Positions 1 through 6,870 of a stretch of DNA of 8,177 nt are shown here, in pieces; position 1 is the stretch's first letter; every line of letters starts with the position of its first letter. A program made the translations under genes and the position numbers. The notes under the pieces were generated by a model. That model was given only the letters and a program-made list of their open reading frames with translations. It did no database searches and was not told the origin of the DNA. Origin of the DNA: Desulfobacterales bacterium (GTDB lineage: Bacteria > Desulfobacterota > Desulfobacteria > Desulfobacterales > Desulfobacteraceae); NCBI GenBank assembly GCA_022361315.1, contig JAKSBB010000149.1, positions 1-8,177 on the forward strand. Reading direction: 5' to 3'.

Positions 1-2460
1 CGGCCCGATGTAATATGGCATGACCCGGATCAGGTAATGGGTGCCGTCTGTGGCCTCCCGGCTCAGGGCCACCAGTTTTTTGCTTTGCTGTACGGTGTCA
101 AGGGCATCGATCAGGTCGAAATCCTCGATGTGGTGGGACAGGTCGGTGATGGGTCTGCCGATGTCCTTTTCCAGGATATTGAATATGTTGGACAGGCCCG
201 GAGAGCATTTCCGGATATCCTGGTTCTCATCCAGAATCAATATTTCGATACCCGAATTGGCCAGCAGGTTTTCCACGTCGTTGTTCATCTCGGTCAGTTC
301 GATAATTTTACTCTGGTATTCGGCGTTGACGGTGAACAACTCCTCATTGGTGGACTGGAGTTCTTCATTGGTGGACTGGAGTTCCTCGTTGCTGGCCAGC
401 AGTTCTTCGTTGGTGGCCTGGAGTTCTTCGTTGGAGGTTTCCAGCTCTTCGATGGTGGCCTGGAGGTTTTCGTTGGAAAACTGGAGTTCCTGTTCCAGGT
501 CCCGGATGCGCTGCTGGACATCTTCCTGGATATCATACACCTCCGTATCAATTTCTCCGGGGTGGGCTTCCGTCTTCATGTCTTCGAAGAAAACCGCCAC
601 CAGACGCTCATGGTCTTTTTTGTCCGGCAGGGGGATAATTCTGAGTGAGATTTTTTTTGGCCGCTCCAGGGTATTTATTTTGATATTTGAATAAATGAGT
701 TCTTCTCTGGATTTGAACACCCGTTGGATGCCCGTGGCCAGCGGTATATTCAGTTCTTTCACCGCCATTTTGCTGATGTTGAATTCCGCCCGGCCGGAGG
801 GCACCTTGAAGTACCCTTCAGCAGTACCGAAAATATGGAGGATGTCCATCTGCTCATTGACGATGATGGACAGGGGCATGTAGTTGTTTTCAAGCACCGC
901 CATGTACCGGTCCATCATATTGGAATTTTCCAGGTGTCTGAACCGGCGGAAGGTCTCCCGGAACGAGTAGGGCATGGTTTTCCGGAACTTGTTCCGTTCC
1001 CGGGTTTCTATATTTGTCTCCACCACGGCCTGTTTTCCGATACACCGGTATATCTTGTGTTTCTGGTGGACGGTTTCAAAGAATTCGGTCATGTCTCCAA
1101 TGGTTTCGGAGTTGCCCAGAAAGAGGATGCCGCCGGCGTTCAGTGAGAAGTTGAACATCTCCATCACCTTTTTTTGCAGGATGGGCTGGAGATAGATCAG
1201 CAGGTTCCGGCAACAGATCATATCTATTTTGGTAAAGGGGGGATCTTTTACCAGGTTATGCTGGGCAAACACAACCATTTCCCTGATATGGCGGGCAATC
1301 TGGTAGTTTTCCTCCTTACGGTAAAAGTATTTGCCCAGCATTTTGGGGGAGAGGTCTGCGGCAATACTTTCGGGGTAAATTCCGTTGCCGGCCTGGACAA
1401 TGGCGTCCCGGTCAAGATCCGTGGCAAATATCTTGACATCCCTGGCCACCCCCAGTTTTTCCATGGCCTCCTTTGCCAGAATGGCAACCGTATATGCCTC
1501 TTCACCGGTGGAACAGGCCGTGACCCACAACCGAAGCTCCCTGTTTTCAGCCGATTCGATGAGTTGTGAAAGGCTGGTCATCATCAGGGTTTCCATGGCG
1601 TCCTTGTTTCGAAAGAAACTGGTGACACCGATGAGCAGCTCTTTGTAAAGTGTCATTACCTCCACCGGGTACTTTTGCAGATGATGGACGTAGTCGCTGA
1701 GCTGGTCAATCTGGTTCACTGTCATCCGGCGCTCGATCCTCCGGATAATGGTGGACGGCTTGTAGTAGGTGAAATCCACCTTGGTTTTTTCCCGAAGTTC
1801 CGCAAAGATCCGGGTCAGGCTGTTTTCATCGCTGAGCAGGGCCTGAGAGGGAAGTTTCCCGCTGACGTAGGGATGGCCCACATAGGCCATCAACTGGTCG
1901 GGCATCTGTTTGGGAGGCAGGATAAAATCGGCCACCCCAGTGGAAATGGCGGCCCGGGGCATTCCATTGAACTTGCTGGTGGCATCGTCCTGAACCATGA
2001 CCATGCCTCCCTGTTCCTTAATGGCCCGCACCCCCCGGGTGCCGTCGCTGCCGGTACCGGACAGGATAATGGCAATGGCGCGTTCCGCCTGGTCTTCCGC
2101 CAGTGACCGTAGAAAGATGTCAATGGGCAGGTTAACCCCCCGGCTGCTGTCTTTCTCCTTGAGCACCAGTTTGCCGTGGAAAATGGTGAGGTTTTTTTTG
2201 GGGGGAATCATGTAGATATTATCGGGCTTCACCGTCATACCGTCGGTTGACCGGTGAACCGGGATCTTTGTCTTCTTGGAAAGCAGCTCCACCATCAGAC
2301 TCTTGTAATCCGGGGACAGGTGCTGGATGACGATAAAGGCCAGTCCGCTGTTTTCCGGCATCCGGCTGAAAAACTCTTCGATGGCTTCCAGCCCCCCTGC
2401 CGAGGCACCGATGCCCACGTAGTGAACAATAGCTCTCTTATCTTCGGTATCTTCAGTCAT
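1..2460 (-). CDS. CheB-CheR-coiled coil-PAS fusion, C-terminus outside the window
   Basis: Translating the minus strand from the ATG at 2460 gives 820 uninterrupted codons to base 1, so the C-terminus is missing. Residues 10-195 are a CheB-type methylesterase with GASAGG (Ser20), IQHLSP (His47) and SGTGSDG (Asp139), which fit the catalytic triad. There is no N-terminal receiver domain. Residues 205-480 are a CheR-type methyltransferase: the N-terminal helical part (YYKPSTIIRRIERRM), the SAM loop TACSTGEEAYT (315-325), FATDLD (Asp348) and CCRNLLIYL (416-424). Residues 500-640 look like a degenerate PAS-like linker. Residues 640-735 are a coiled coil with NEEL heptads, and a PAS domain begins near 735. 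In the family the CheR part methylates and the CheB part demethylates glutamates of signalling proteins, and a kinase often follows the PAS. The start lies 7 nt after the hybrid-kinase stop, with GAGGGAG overlapping that stop as a ribosome site. No chemoreceptor is present, so its target is unknown. Confidence 0.96.
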   Translation of the reverse strand, partial: MTEDTEDKRAIVHYVGIGASAGGLEAIEEFFSRMPENSGLAFIVIQHLSPDYKSLMVELLSKKTKIPVHRSTDGMTVKPDNIYMIPPKKNLTIFHGKLVLKEKDSSRGVNLPIDIFLRSLAEDQAERAIAIILSGTGSDGTRGVRAIKEQGGMVMVQDDATSKFNGMPRAAISTGVADFILPPKQMPDQLMAYVGHPYVSGKLPSQALLSDENSLTRIFAELREKTKVDFTYYKPSTIIRRIERRMTVNQIDQLSDYVHHLQKYPVEVMTLYKELLIGVTSFFRNKDAMETLMMTSLSQLIESAENRELRLWVTACSTGEEAYTVAILAKEAMEKLGVARDVKIFATDLDRDAIVQAGNGIYPESIAADLSPKMLGKYFYRKEENYQIARHIREMVVFAQHNLVKDPPFTKIDMICCRNLLIYLQPILQKKVMEMFNFSLNAGGILFLGNSETIGDMTEFFETVHQKHKIYRCIGKQAVVETNIETRERNKFRKTMPYSFRETFRRFRHLENSNMMDRYMAVLENNYMPLSIIVNEQMDILHIFGTAEGYFKVPSGRAEFNISKMAVKELNIPLATGIQRVFKSREELIYSNIKINTLERPKKISLRIIPLPDKKDHERLVAVFFEDMKTEAHPGEIDTEVYDIQEDVQQRIRDLEQELQFSNENLQATIEELETSNEELQATNEELLASNEELQSTNEELQSTNEELFTVNAEYQSKIIELTEMNNDVENLLANSGIEILILDENQDIRKCSPGLSNIFNILEKDIGRPITDLSHHIEDFDLIDALDTVQQSKKLVALSREATDGTHYLIRVMPYYIGP
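322..468 (-). repeat. 21-bp tandem repeat encoding NEEL coiled-coil heptads
   Basis: About seven in-frame 21-bp units encode seven-residue repeats of the type EELQATN, EELLASN and EELQSTN (residues 665-713 of the CheB-CheR fusion). Two neighbouring EELQSTN units are nearly identical at DNA level, which suggests recent unit duplication. The heptad phase predicts a continuous coiled coil between the methyltransferase part and the C-terminal PAS domain. Such linkers are typical of this fusion family, so the repeat is structural and not a mobile or CRISPR-like array. Copy number could change by slippage without breaking the frame. Confidence 0.9.
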
Positions 2461-2467
2461 GACTCCC

Positions 2468-4435
2468 TCAGTTTCTTAAATATGTATTCGCCGGCTCAAA
2501 AACGGATTCTCCGTCCAGTAGCTGCCTGACGGTGTTGGCCAGCCTGGTGCGGGATACCGGTTTTTTCAGTAGTACATTAATTCCCCAGTCCGGTAGGGTC
2601 TCCTCTGTAACCTGCTTACTATATCCCGTGCACAGGATGATGGGTATGTCTTTTCTGATTTTCCGGACGGCGCCGGCAAACCGTTTCCCGGTCATATCGG
2701 GCATGGTCATGTCGGTGATAATCAGATCAAAATCATCCGGAGCGGAGGAGAACAGATCAATGGCTTCGGTACTCCGTGTCCGGGTGGTGACGTGGTATCC
2801 CAGGGGGGCCAGGCAGAGGGCCATCATTTTTACAATGGCAGGCTCGTCATCCAGGATCAGGATGTGCTCCGTGCCGTGGGGAAGTGCCGGGTGTGCCTCT
2901 TCAGGGTGTGGTTCCGGGGCATCGGTCACCGGCAGATAGATGGTAAAACAACTGCCTTCATTTATCCGGCTGTCCACAACAATATGGCCTGCCAGATCCG
3001 TGACAATGCCCTGAACCGTGGCAAGACCCAGCCCGGTTCCCTCTCCCGGGGTTGTGGTGGTGAAATAGGGATCAAAGATTTTCTGGAGAACGGGGTCGGG
3101 GATGCCTGGTCCTGTGTCGGAAACCTGAAGTGTGATATAGGTGCCTTGAAGTGTTTCAGAAACACCGGCCGGCCGTTCATCTTCGAAAATGGTTTCCGAC
3201 AAGGCAACGGAGAGGTGGCCGCCTTTGGGCTCCATGGCCTGGGCCGCATTGGTGCACAGGTTCATCAATATCTGATGAATCCGTGTGGGATCTGCCTGTA
3301 CCCGTGCTTCGGATGATAGGGTTTCCGTGATTTCAATAAATGTCGGGGTTGATGACCTTAAAAATTTTAATACTTCCTTGACAATGGGTGCCACCATCAC
3401 CGGTTCGTTGTGTTCGTCCCCCTGCCGGGCAAATGTCAAAATCTGCTTTACCAGTTCCCGGGCCCGTTTCCCTGCGGTGTAAATTTCCTGAAGGTTGTCC
3501 TCCAGAAGAGAGCCTTGGTCTGCATCCTGCAGGGATAGCTCGGTGAAACCGATGATGGATGACAGAATATTGTTAAAGTCGTGGGCAATGCCTCCGGCAA
3601 GGGTGCCGATGGCCTCCAGCTTCTGAACCTGGCGGAGTTGGCCTTCCAGCTCCCGCCGCTTCTTTTCAGCCGCTTTCAGGGGAGAGATATCGGTGGCAAT
3701 GTGGACGATCTGCTGTACTGTTCCCGCCGTATCCAGTACCGGGGCACAGGAAACCAGGAAATCCCCCTCTATTTGATTGAAGCTGATGGCGGAGACTTCC
3801 TGTTGTTTGGAACCTATGGCGCGTGTCATGGGACAGTCCGGCCGCGGGTGATCCTTTTGATGGAATACCTCGTAGCACTTTTTCCCGATGATCTCCTCCC
3901 TGGGAATCCCCAGTCTTCTGACTGCCAGGGCATTGGCTTCCTGGATTCTGTGATCCGGTCCGATCACCATGGTAATCTGGCCGATGGCCCGGAACAGGGT
4001 CTCCCATTTATCCACGGTCTGCCGCAACTCCTTTTCTACAGATTTCAGCCGGAGAATGGCTTTGATTCTGGAAAGGAATTCCTGGGTGTGGTAGGGCCGG
4101 GCAATAAAATCGTCTGCACCGGCATCCAGGCCCAGGGCCTTGTATTCAGGGGTGGTATTGTAGTTTGACACGAGGACAACGGATATATCCCCCAGATGGG
4201 ACCGGGATTTAATCTTCCTGCAGGCTTCAAAGCCGTCAATGCTGCCGGGCATGACCACATCCATGAGAATGAGATCCGGCCGGAAACAGTCTGCTTTTTC
4301 TACGGCCTGGTCGCCGGAGGCCGCCTCATCAACTTTAAATCCGGCCTTGGTCAGTATCCGGGTCAGTGCAAACCGTTCATCCGGATCGTCGTCCGTTACC
4401 AGGATTTTATGGGGCATGGTGGTGCTTGGTTTCAT
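2468..4435 (-). CDS. Hybrid sensor histidine kinase (REC-PAS-HisKA-HATPase-REC)
   Basis: 655 aa from the ATG at 4435. Domain order: receiver 1 (residues 9-130; acidic Asp15/16, phosphoacceptor Asp59, switch Ser90, and IARP with Arg113 where Lys is usual); a short coiled coil (131-145); PAS (about 145-255); HisKA with GGIAHDFNN (phospho-His285); HATPase with the N box LMNLCTNAAQA, G1 DTGPGIP (440-446), F box IFDPYF and G2 GEGTGLGLA; a Pro/Glu/His-rich linker (505-520); receiver 2 (522-645; Asp529/530, Asp575, Thr603, Lys625-Pro626). There are no membrane segments, so it is cytoplasmic. The domain order fits a kinase whose input is phosphorylation of receiver 1, for example by the upstream PAS kinase, and whose output is receiver 2. 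A longer reading starting at 4564 would overlap the receiver gene by over 130 bp and adds non-homologous sequence. The chosen start has a strong GGAGGAGGA site and makes an ATGA overlap with that gene. Confidence 0.95.
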   Translation of the reverse strand: MKPSTTMPHKILVTDDDPDERFALTRILTKAGFKVDEAASGDQAVEKADCFRPDLILMDVVMPGSIDGFEACRKIKSRSHLGDISVVLVSNYNTTPEYKALGLDAGADDFIARPYHTQEFLSRIKAILRLKSVEKELRQTVDKWETLFRAIGQITMVIGPDHRIQEANALAVRRLGIPREEIIGKKCYEVFHQKDHPRPDCPMTRAIGSKQQEVSAISFNQIEGDFLVSCAPVLDTAGTVQQIVHIATDISPLKAAEKKRRELEGQLRQVQKLEAIGTLAGGIAHDFNNILSSIIGFTELSLQDADQGSLLEDNLQEIYTAGKRARELVKQILTFARQGDEHNEPVMVAPIVKEVLKFLRSSTPTFIEITETLSSEARVQADPTRIHQILMNLCTNAAQAMEPKGGHLSVALSETIFEDERPAGVSETLQGTYITLQVSDTGPGIPDPVLQKIFDPYFTTTTPGEGTGLGLATVQGIVTDLAGHIVVDSRINEGSCFTIYLPVTDAPEPHPEEAHPALPHGTEHILILDDEPAIVKMMALCLAPLGYHVTTRTRSTEAIDLFSSAPDDFDLIITDMTMPDMTGKRFAGAVRKIRKDIPIILCTGYSKQVTEETLPDWGINVLLKKPVSRTRLANTVRQLLDGESVFEPANTYLRN

Positions 4436-5067
4436 TCCTCCTCCGTTTTCCCGTTCTGGTAGATGTTCACACCGGGGAAAAAGGTCGTGGCACAATCCGG
4501 ACAGATACTGTCTCCCAGCTCCGCATCCGAATAGGCCTGGATATATTCTTCGATACGATTCCAATACCCTTTGTCATCCCGAATTTTTTTGCAATAGGAG
4601 CAAAAGGGCAATAGACCGCTTAATTGTCTGACCTTGGACAAGGCGTCCTTGAGTTCCAGAATCAGGCTGTCCCGTTCCCGTTCCGCAACAAGGATACGGA
4701 CCATGGCATTGACCCTGGCTTTGAGTTCCCGGTTGGATATGGGGCGGGCAATATATCCGTCTGCGCCTACATCCAGGCCGTCGGCCTGCTCAATGGATGA
4801 GGTGCGCAGCCCGGAGGTCAGAACAATAAATATATGGCGGGTGGCAGGGTCGGATTTGATTTGCCTGCAGAGTTCGGCACCGTCTGCATCCGGGAGCATC
4901 ACATCCAGAAGCAGCAGATCCGGTGTCTCCGTTTTGATTTTTGTCCGGCATTGGTTGCCGGAATCTGCCTGAATCACCGTATGGCCCAGTGACCCTACGA
5001 TCCGTGATGTGGCAGCCAGTACATCCGGATCATCGTCAACAATCATCGTGCGAATCGAATCATTCAT
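4432..5067 (-). CDS. Response regulator receiver with C-terminal Cys4 module
   Basis: 211 aa. Residues 4-125 form a receiver domain: IVDDDPD (Asp11/12), phosphoacceptor Asp55 in LLLLDVMLPD, switch Thr84 in VLTSG, and IARP with Arg108 in place of the usual Lys. A helical coiled coil follows (125-150). The tail LLPFCSYCKKIRDDKGYWNRIEEYI ends in SICPDC, giving C156-x2-C159 and C189-x2-C192 flanking a conserved KKIRDDKGYWN block. I recognise this tail from receivers and PAS kinases of Desulfobacterota. The spacing looks like a zinc-ribbon or metal site, but its function is not established to my knowledge. There is no DNA-binding or enzymatic output domain, so it probably passes phosphate or works through protein contacts. 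It overlaps its neighbours by ATGA at both ends, and an AGGA-type ribosome site lies near 5074-5077. It is the natural first partner of the PAS kinase encoded just upstream. Confidence 0.94.
   Translation of the reverse strand: MNDSIRTMIVDDDPDVLAATSRIVGSLGHTVIQADSGNQCRTKIKTETPDLLLLDVMLPDADGAELCRQIKSDPATRHIFIVLTSGLRTSSIEQADGLDVGADGYIARPISNRELKARVNAMVRILVAERERDSLILELKDALSKVRQLSGLLPFCSYCKKIRDDKGYWNRIEEYIQAYSDAELGDSICPDCATTFFPGVNIYQNGKTEEE
4436..4444 (-). promoter_or_regulatory. Ribosome binding site that fixes the hybrid kinase start
   Basis: Read on the minus strand, GGAGGAGGA sits immediately before the ATG at 4435. It lies inside the last codons of the receiver gene, where it encodes part of the Glu-rich C-terminus (EEE). 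It supports starting the hybrid kinase at MKPSTTMPHK instead of at the upstream in-frame ATG at 4564. Confidence 0.8.
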
Positions 5068-6218
5068 TGGTTTTCCTGACGGATCTTTTTGACAATGGGC
5101 AGGGTGAAATAAACACAGGTTCCCACATCCAGCCGGCTCTCTATCCAGATGTTTCCCCCGTGGCTCTCAATGATTTTCCGGGTGATGACCATGCCTAAGC
5201 CCGTACTTTTTTCACCCCCTGTTTTTTTTATGCTGGTGCGCAGATAGGGGGTAAACAGTTTTTTGATCTCATCTTCGGGGATTCCCGGCCCCTTGTCTTC
5301 CACTGAAAAGGTCAGATTCTCCTGGTCGGCATCCAGGCAGATTCGGACAGGGGTGCCGGGGAGGGTATGCTCGATGGCATTGGACACCAGGTTGGTGATG
5401 ACCTGTTCGATTTTCGGGGCGTCCATGAGGCTTTTGGGGAGGCTGTCATCGGTGTCCACCAAAAGCGTGATTCCCTTTTTTTCCGCCTGAAGGCTGTTGA
5501 GACAAAGGCTCTGGTTCAGGACTTCCCGGATTTGGGTGGGATAGAGGTCCATTTCAAATTTTCCCGCCTCTATGGCGGAAACATCCAGAAAGTCGTCCAC
5601 CAGCCGTTTCATGAAGATACAGGATTTCTGGATGGTACCCAAAAACCCCCGGTGCTCTTCATCTAAAACGGGACCTGCCTCATCGATGAGAAAATCCGAG
5701 TAGGTGAGCACCAGGCCGATGGGTTTGCGCAGGTCGTGGGCAGCCATGCCCAGGAACTGGTTTTTTTCCCGGTTGAGAATGCTGAGCTGGGCGTTTTTCT
5801 TGTGCAGTTCACGTCCCATGTTGCTCAGCTCTTCATTGAGGGAGAGGATCTCTTTGCGGACCCCTTCCAGTTCATCAATATCCGGCTCGCCAATGGCATA
5901 CAGGAGGTCTTCTTTCGGGGTGAACCTGAACTGATAGGTCTGGGGCAGCCCGTTGCGTCGTTTTACGTTCAGAGGCCAAGGGTGGCTACGGGGGGAGCGC
6001 ACCTGATCCAGACTGAAGGTGTTGTAGAAATCCAGGATAATTTCCTCAAAGGGGCGGCCGATGAGGTGGTCGCCCAGCTGGCGACCGGCAAAGGTATTGG
6101 CATGGCAGATGGTCCCGTCGGCATTCAGAATCAGAAAAATCAATGAGGCGTCTTCTATGAATTGCCGGTACAGGGCTGAATTTTTCAGATCAGGGGGTTC
6201 CATAACAGAATCACTCAT
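5064..6218 (-). CDS. Cytoplasmic PAS sensor histidine kinase
   Basis: 384 aa. Residues 14-112 are a PAS domain (FLILNADGTICHANTFAGRQLG). Residues 115-152 form a coiled coil (VRKEILSLNEELSNMGRELHKKN) that leads into the HisKA dimerisation helix, with phospho-His161 in FLGMAAHDLRKPIG. The HATPase has the N box EQVITNLVSNAIEH (271-284), G1 VEDKGPGIP (306-314), F box LFTPYL (321-326) and G2 STGLGMVI (338-345). All residues needed for kinase activity are present. There is no membrane segment or signal peptide. The start codon overlaps the stop of the cobalamin protein (ATGA), and the stop overlaps the start of the receiver gene in the same way, so the three are translationally coupled. This strongly suggests that the B12 protein regulates this kinase and that the receiver accepts its phosphate. 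No cofactor ligand is obvious in the PAS domain. Confidence 0.95.
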   Translation of the reverse strand: MSDSVMEPPDLKNSALYRQFIEDASLIFLILNADGTICHANTFAGRQLGDHLIGRPFEEIILDFYNTFSLDQVRSPRSHPWPLNVKRRNGLPQTYQFRFTPKEDLLYAIGEPDIDELEGVRKEILSLNEELSNMGRELHKKNAQLSILNREKNQFLGMAAHDLRKPIGLVLTYSDFLIDEAGPVLDEEHRGFLGTIQKSCIFMKRLVDDFLDVSAIEAGKFEMDLYPTQIREVLNQSLCLNSLQAEKKGITLLVDTDDSLPKSLMDAPKIEQVITNLVSNAIEHTLPGTPVRICLDADQENLTFSVEDKGPGIPEDEIKKLFTPYLRTSIKKTGGEKSTGLGMVITRKIIESHGGNIWIESRLDVGTCVYFTLPIVKKIRQENQ

Positions 6219-6856
6219 GATGGCGAGCCCCCCAGTTCAAGTTCAAGATCATCAAGGGAGGCCAGGAGTCTCAGGTTTTTATACCGGTTGAGGGTGGTGA
6301 TCTCTCCCCATTTAAAGGCCTGCCCGCCGATGATGATATCCAGATGGGGAAAGCTGGCGTTGATGGCCTGGATGCCCTTTTCCAGAGAAGGCAGGTTAAA
6401 GTAGATACTCAGGGAAAGTCCCACCATATCCGGCTGGATTTCATCGATGAAATTCACCATCTGGTCCACCGGTGTATTGGCCCCCAGGAAATAGGAATCC
6501 CATCCGTACATCTCAAAAATATCCGCCACCATTTTACCGCCGATCTGGTGATGTTCGTTGGCGGCACAGGAAATAATCACCTTTCGGGAAGTGGGTTCTT
6601 TGCTGAATAGATAGGGATATACCAGGTTGAGCAGATTTTCGGTAATGGCGGTGACCAGATGCTCCCGGGCCACGGATATCCTGTTCGCTTCCCAGAGTTT
6701 ACCCACCTGATAAAGGGAGCGTTCAAAAAGACCGCGGTACAGGGGCTTGATTTCAATTCCTTTTTCCAACAGGTCTTTGACGATTTGGGTGCAGGTGGGC
6801 CTGTCGCCTTTGAGCAGTGCCTGGAAATAGGTGTCGTAAAGTTCCTGTGGAATCAT
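6215..6856 (-). CDS. Stand-alone cobalamin-binding sensor, CarH-like Wx9EH cap
   Basis: 213 aa, beginning 14 nt after the upstream gene with GGAGG at 6863-6867. Residues 5-85 form the four-helix B12-binding cap (VGKLWEANRISVAREHLVTA). Trp55, nine residues, then Glu65-His66 make the Wx9EH signature that contacts the 5'-deoxyadenosyl group in the CarH/LitR photoreceptor family. Residues 91-205 form the Rossmann B12 domain: EHHQIG (Glu101-x-His103-x-x-Gly106, matching D/ExHxxG with His103 as the lower cobalt ligand), GLSLS (146-150) and IIIGGQAF (Gly177-Gly178). CarH itself has an N-terminal MerR DNA-binding domain, which is absent here, so this protein must signal through a partner. The coupled PAS kinase is the obvious one. 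From memory, Thermus CarH has a His right after the Trp that forms the post-illumination bis-His adduct; here it is Glu56, so light chemistry may differ. Alternative: a corrinoid carrier of a methyltransferase. The Wx9EH motif and the kinase context argue against that. Confidence 0.9.
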   Translation of the reverse strand: MIPQELYDTYFQALLKGDRPTCTQIVKDLLEKGIEIKPLYRGLFERSLYQVGKLWEANRISVAREHLVTAITENLLNLVYPYLFSKEPTSRKVIISCAANEHHQIGGKMVADIFEMYGWDSYFLGANTPVDQMVNFIDEIQPDMVGLSLSIYFNLPSLEKGIQAINASFPHLDIIIGGQAFKWGEITTLNRYKNLRLLASLDDLELELGGSPS

Positions 6857-6870
6857 TGGTACCCTCCGGT

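Noticed and set aside
322..468. CRISPR-like or mobile repeat array
   Set aside because: The units are 21 bp, contiguous without spacers, in frame, and encode coiled-coil heptads.
294..551. Pro/Ser/Lys-rich minus-strand reading (PPTKNS repeats) as a repeat protein
   Set aside because: It is an out-of-frame shadow of the NEEL coiled-coil repeats of the CheB-CheR fusion, which is open through the region.
4436..4564. 43-residue N-terminal extension of the hybrid kinase
   Set aside because: It lies in another frame of the receiver's Cys4 tail and looks like a by-product of that sequence. The ATG at 4435 has a strong ribosome site and begins right before the receiver fold.
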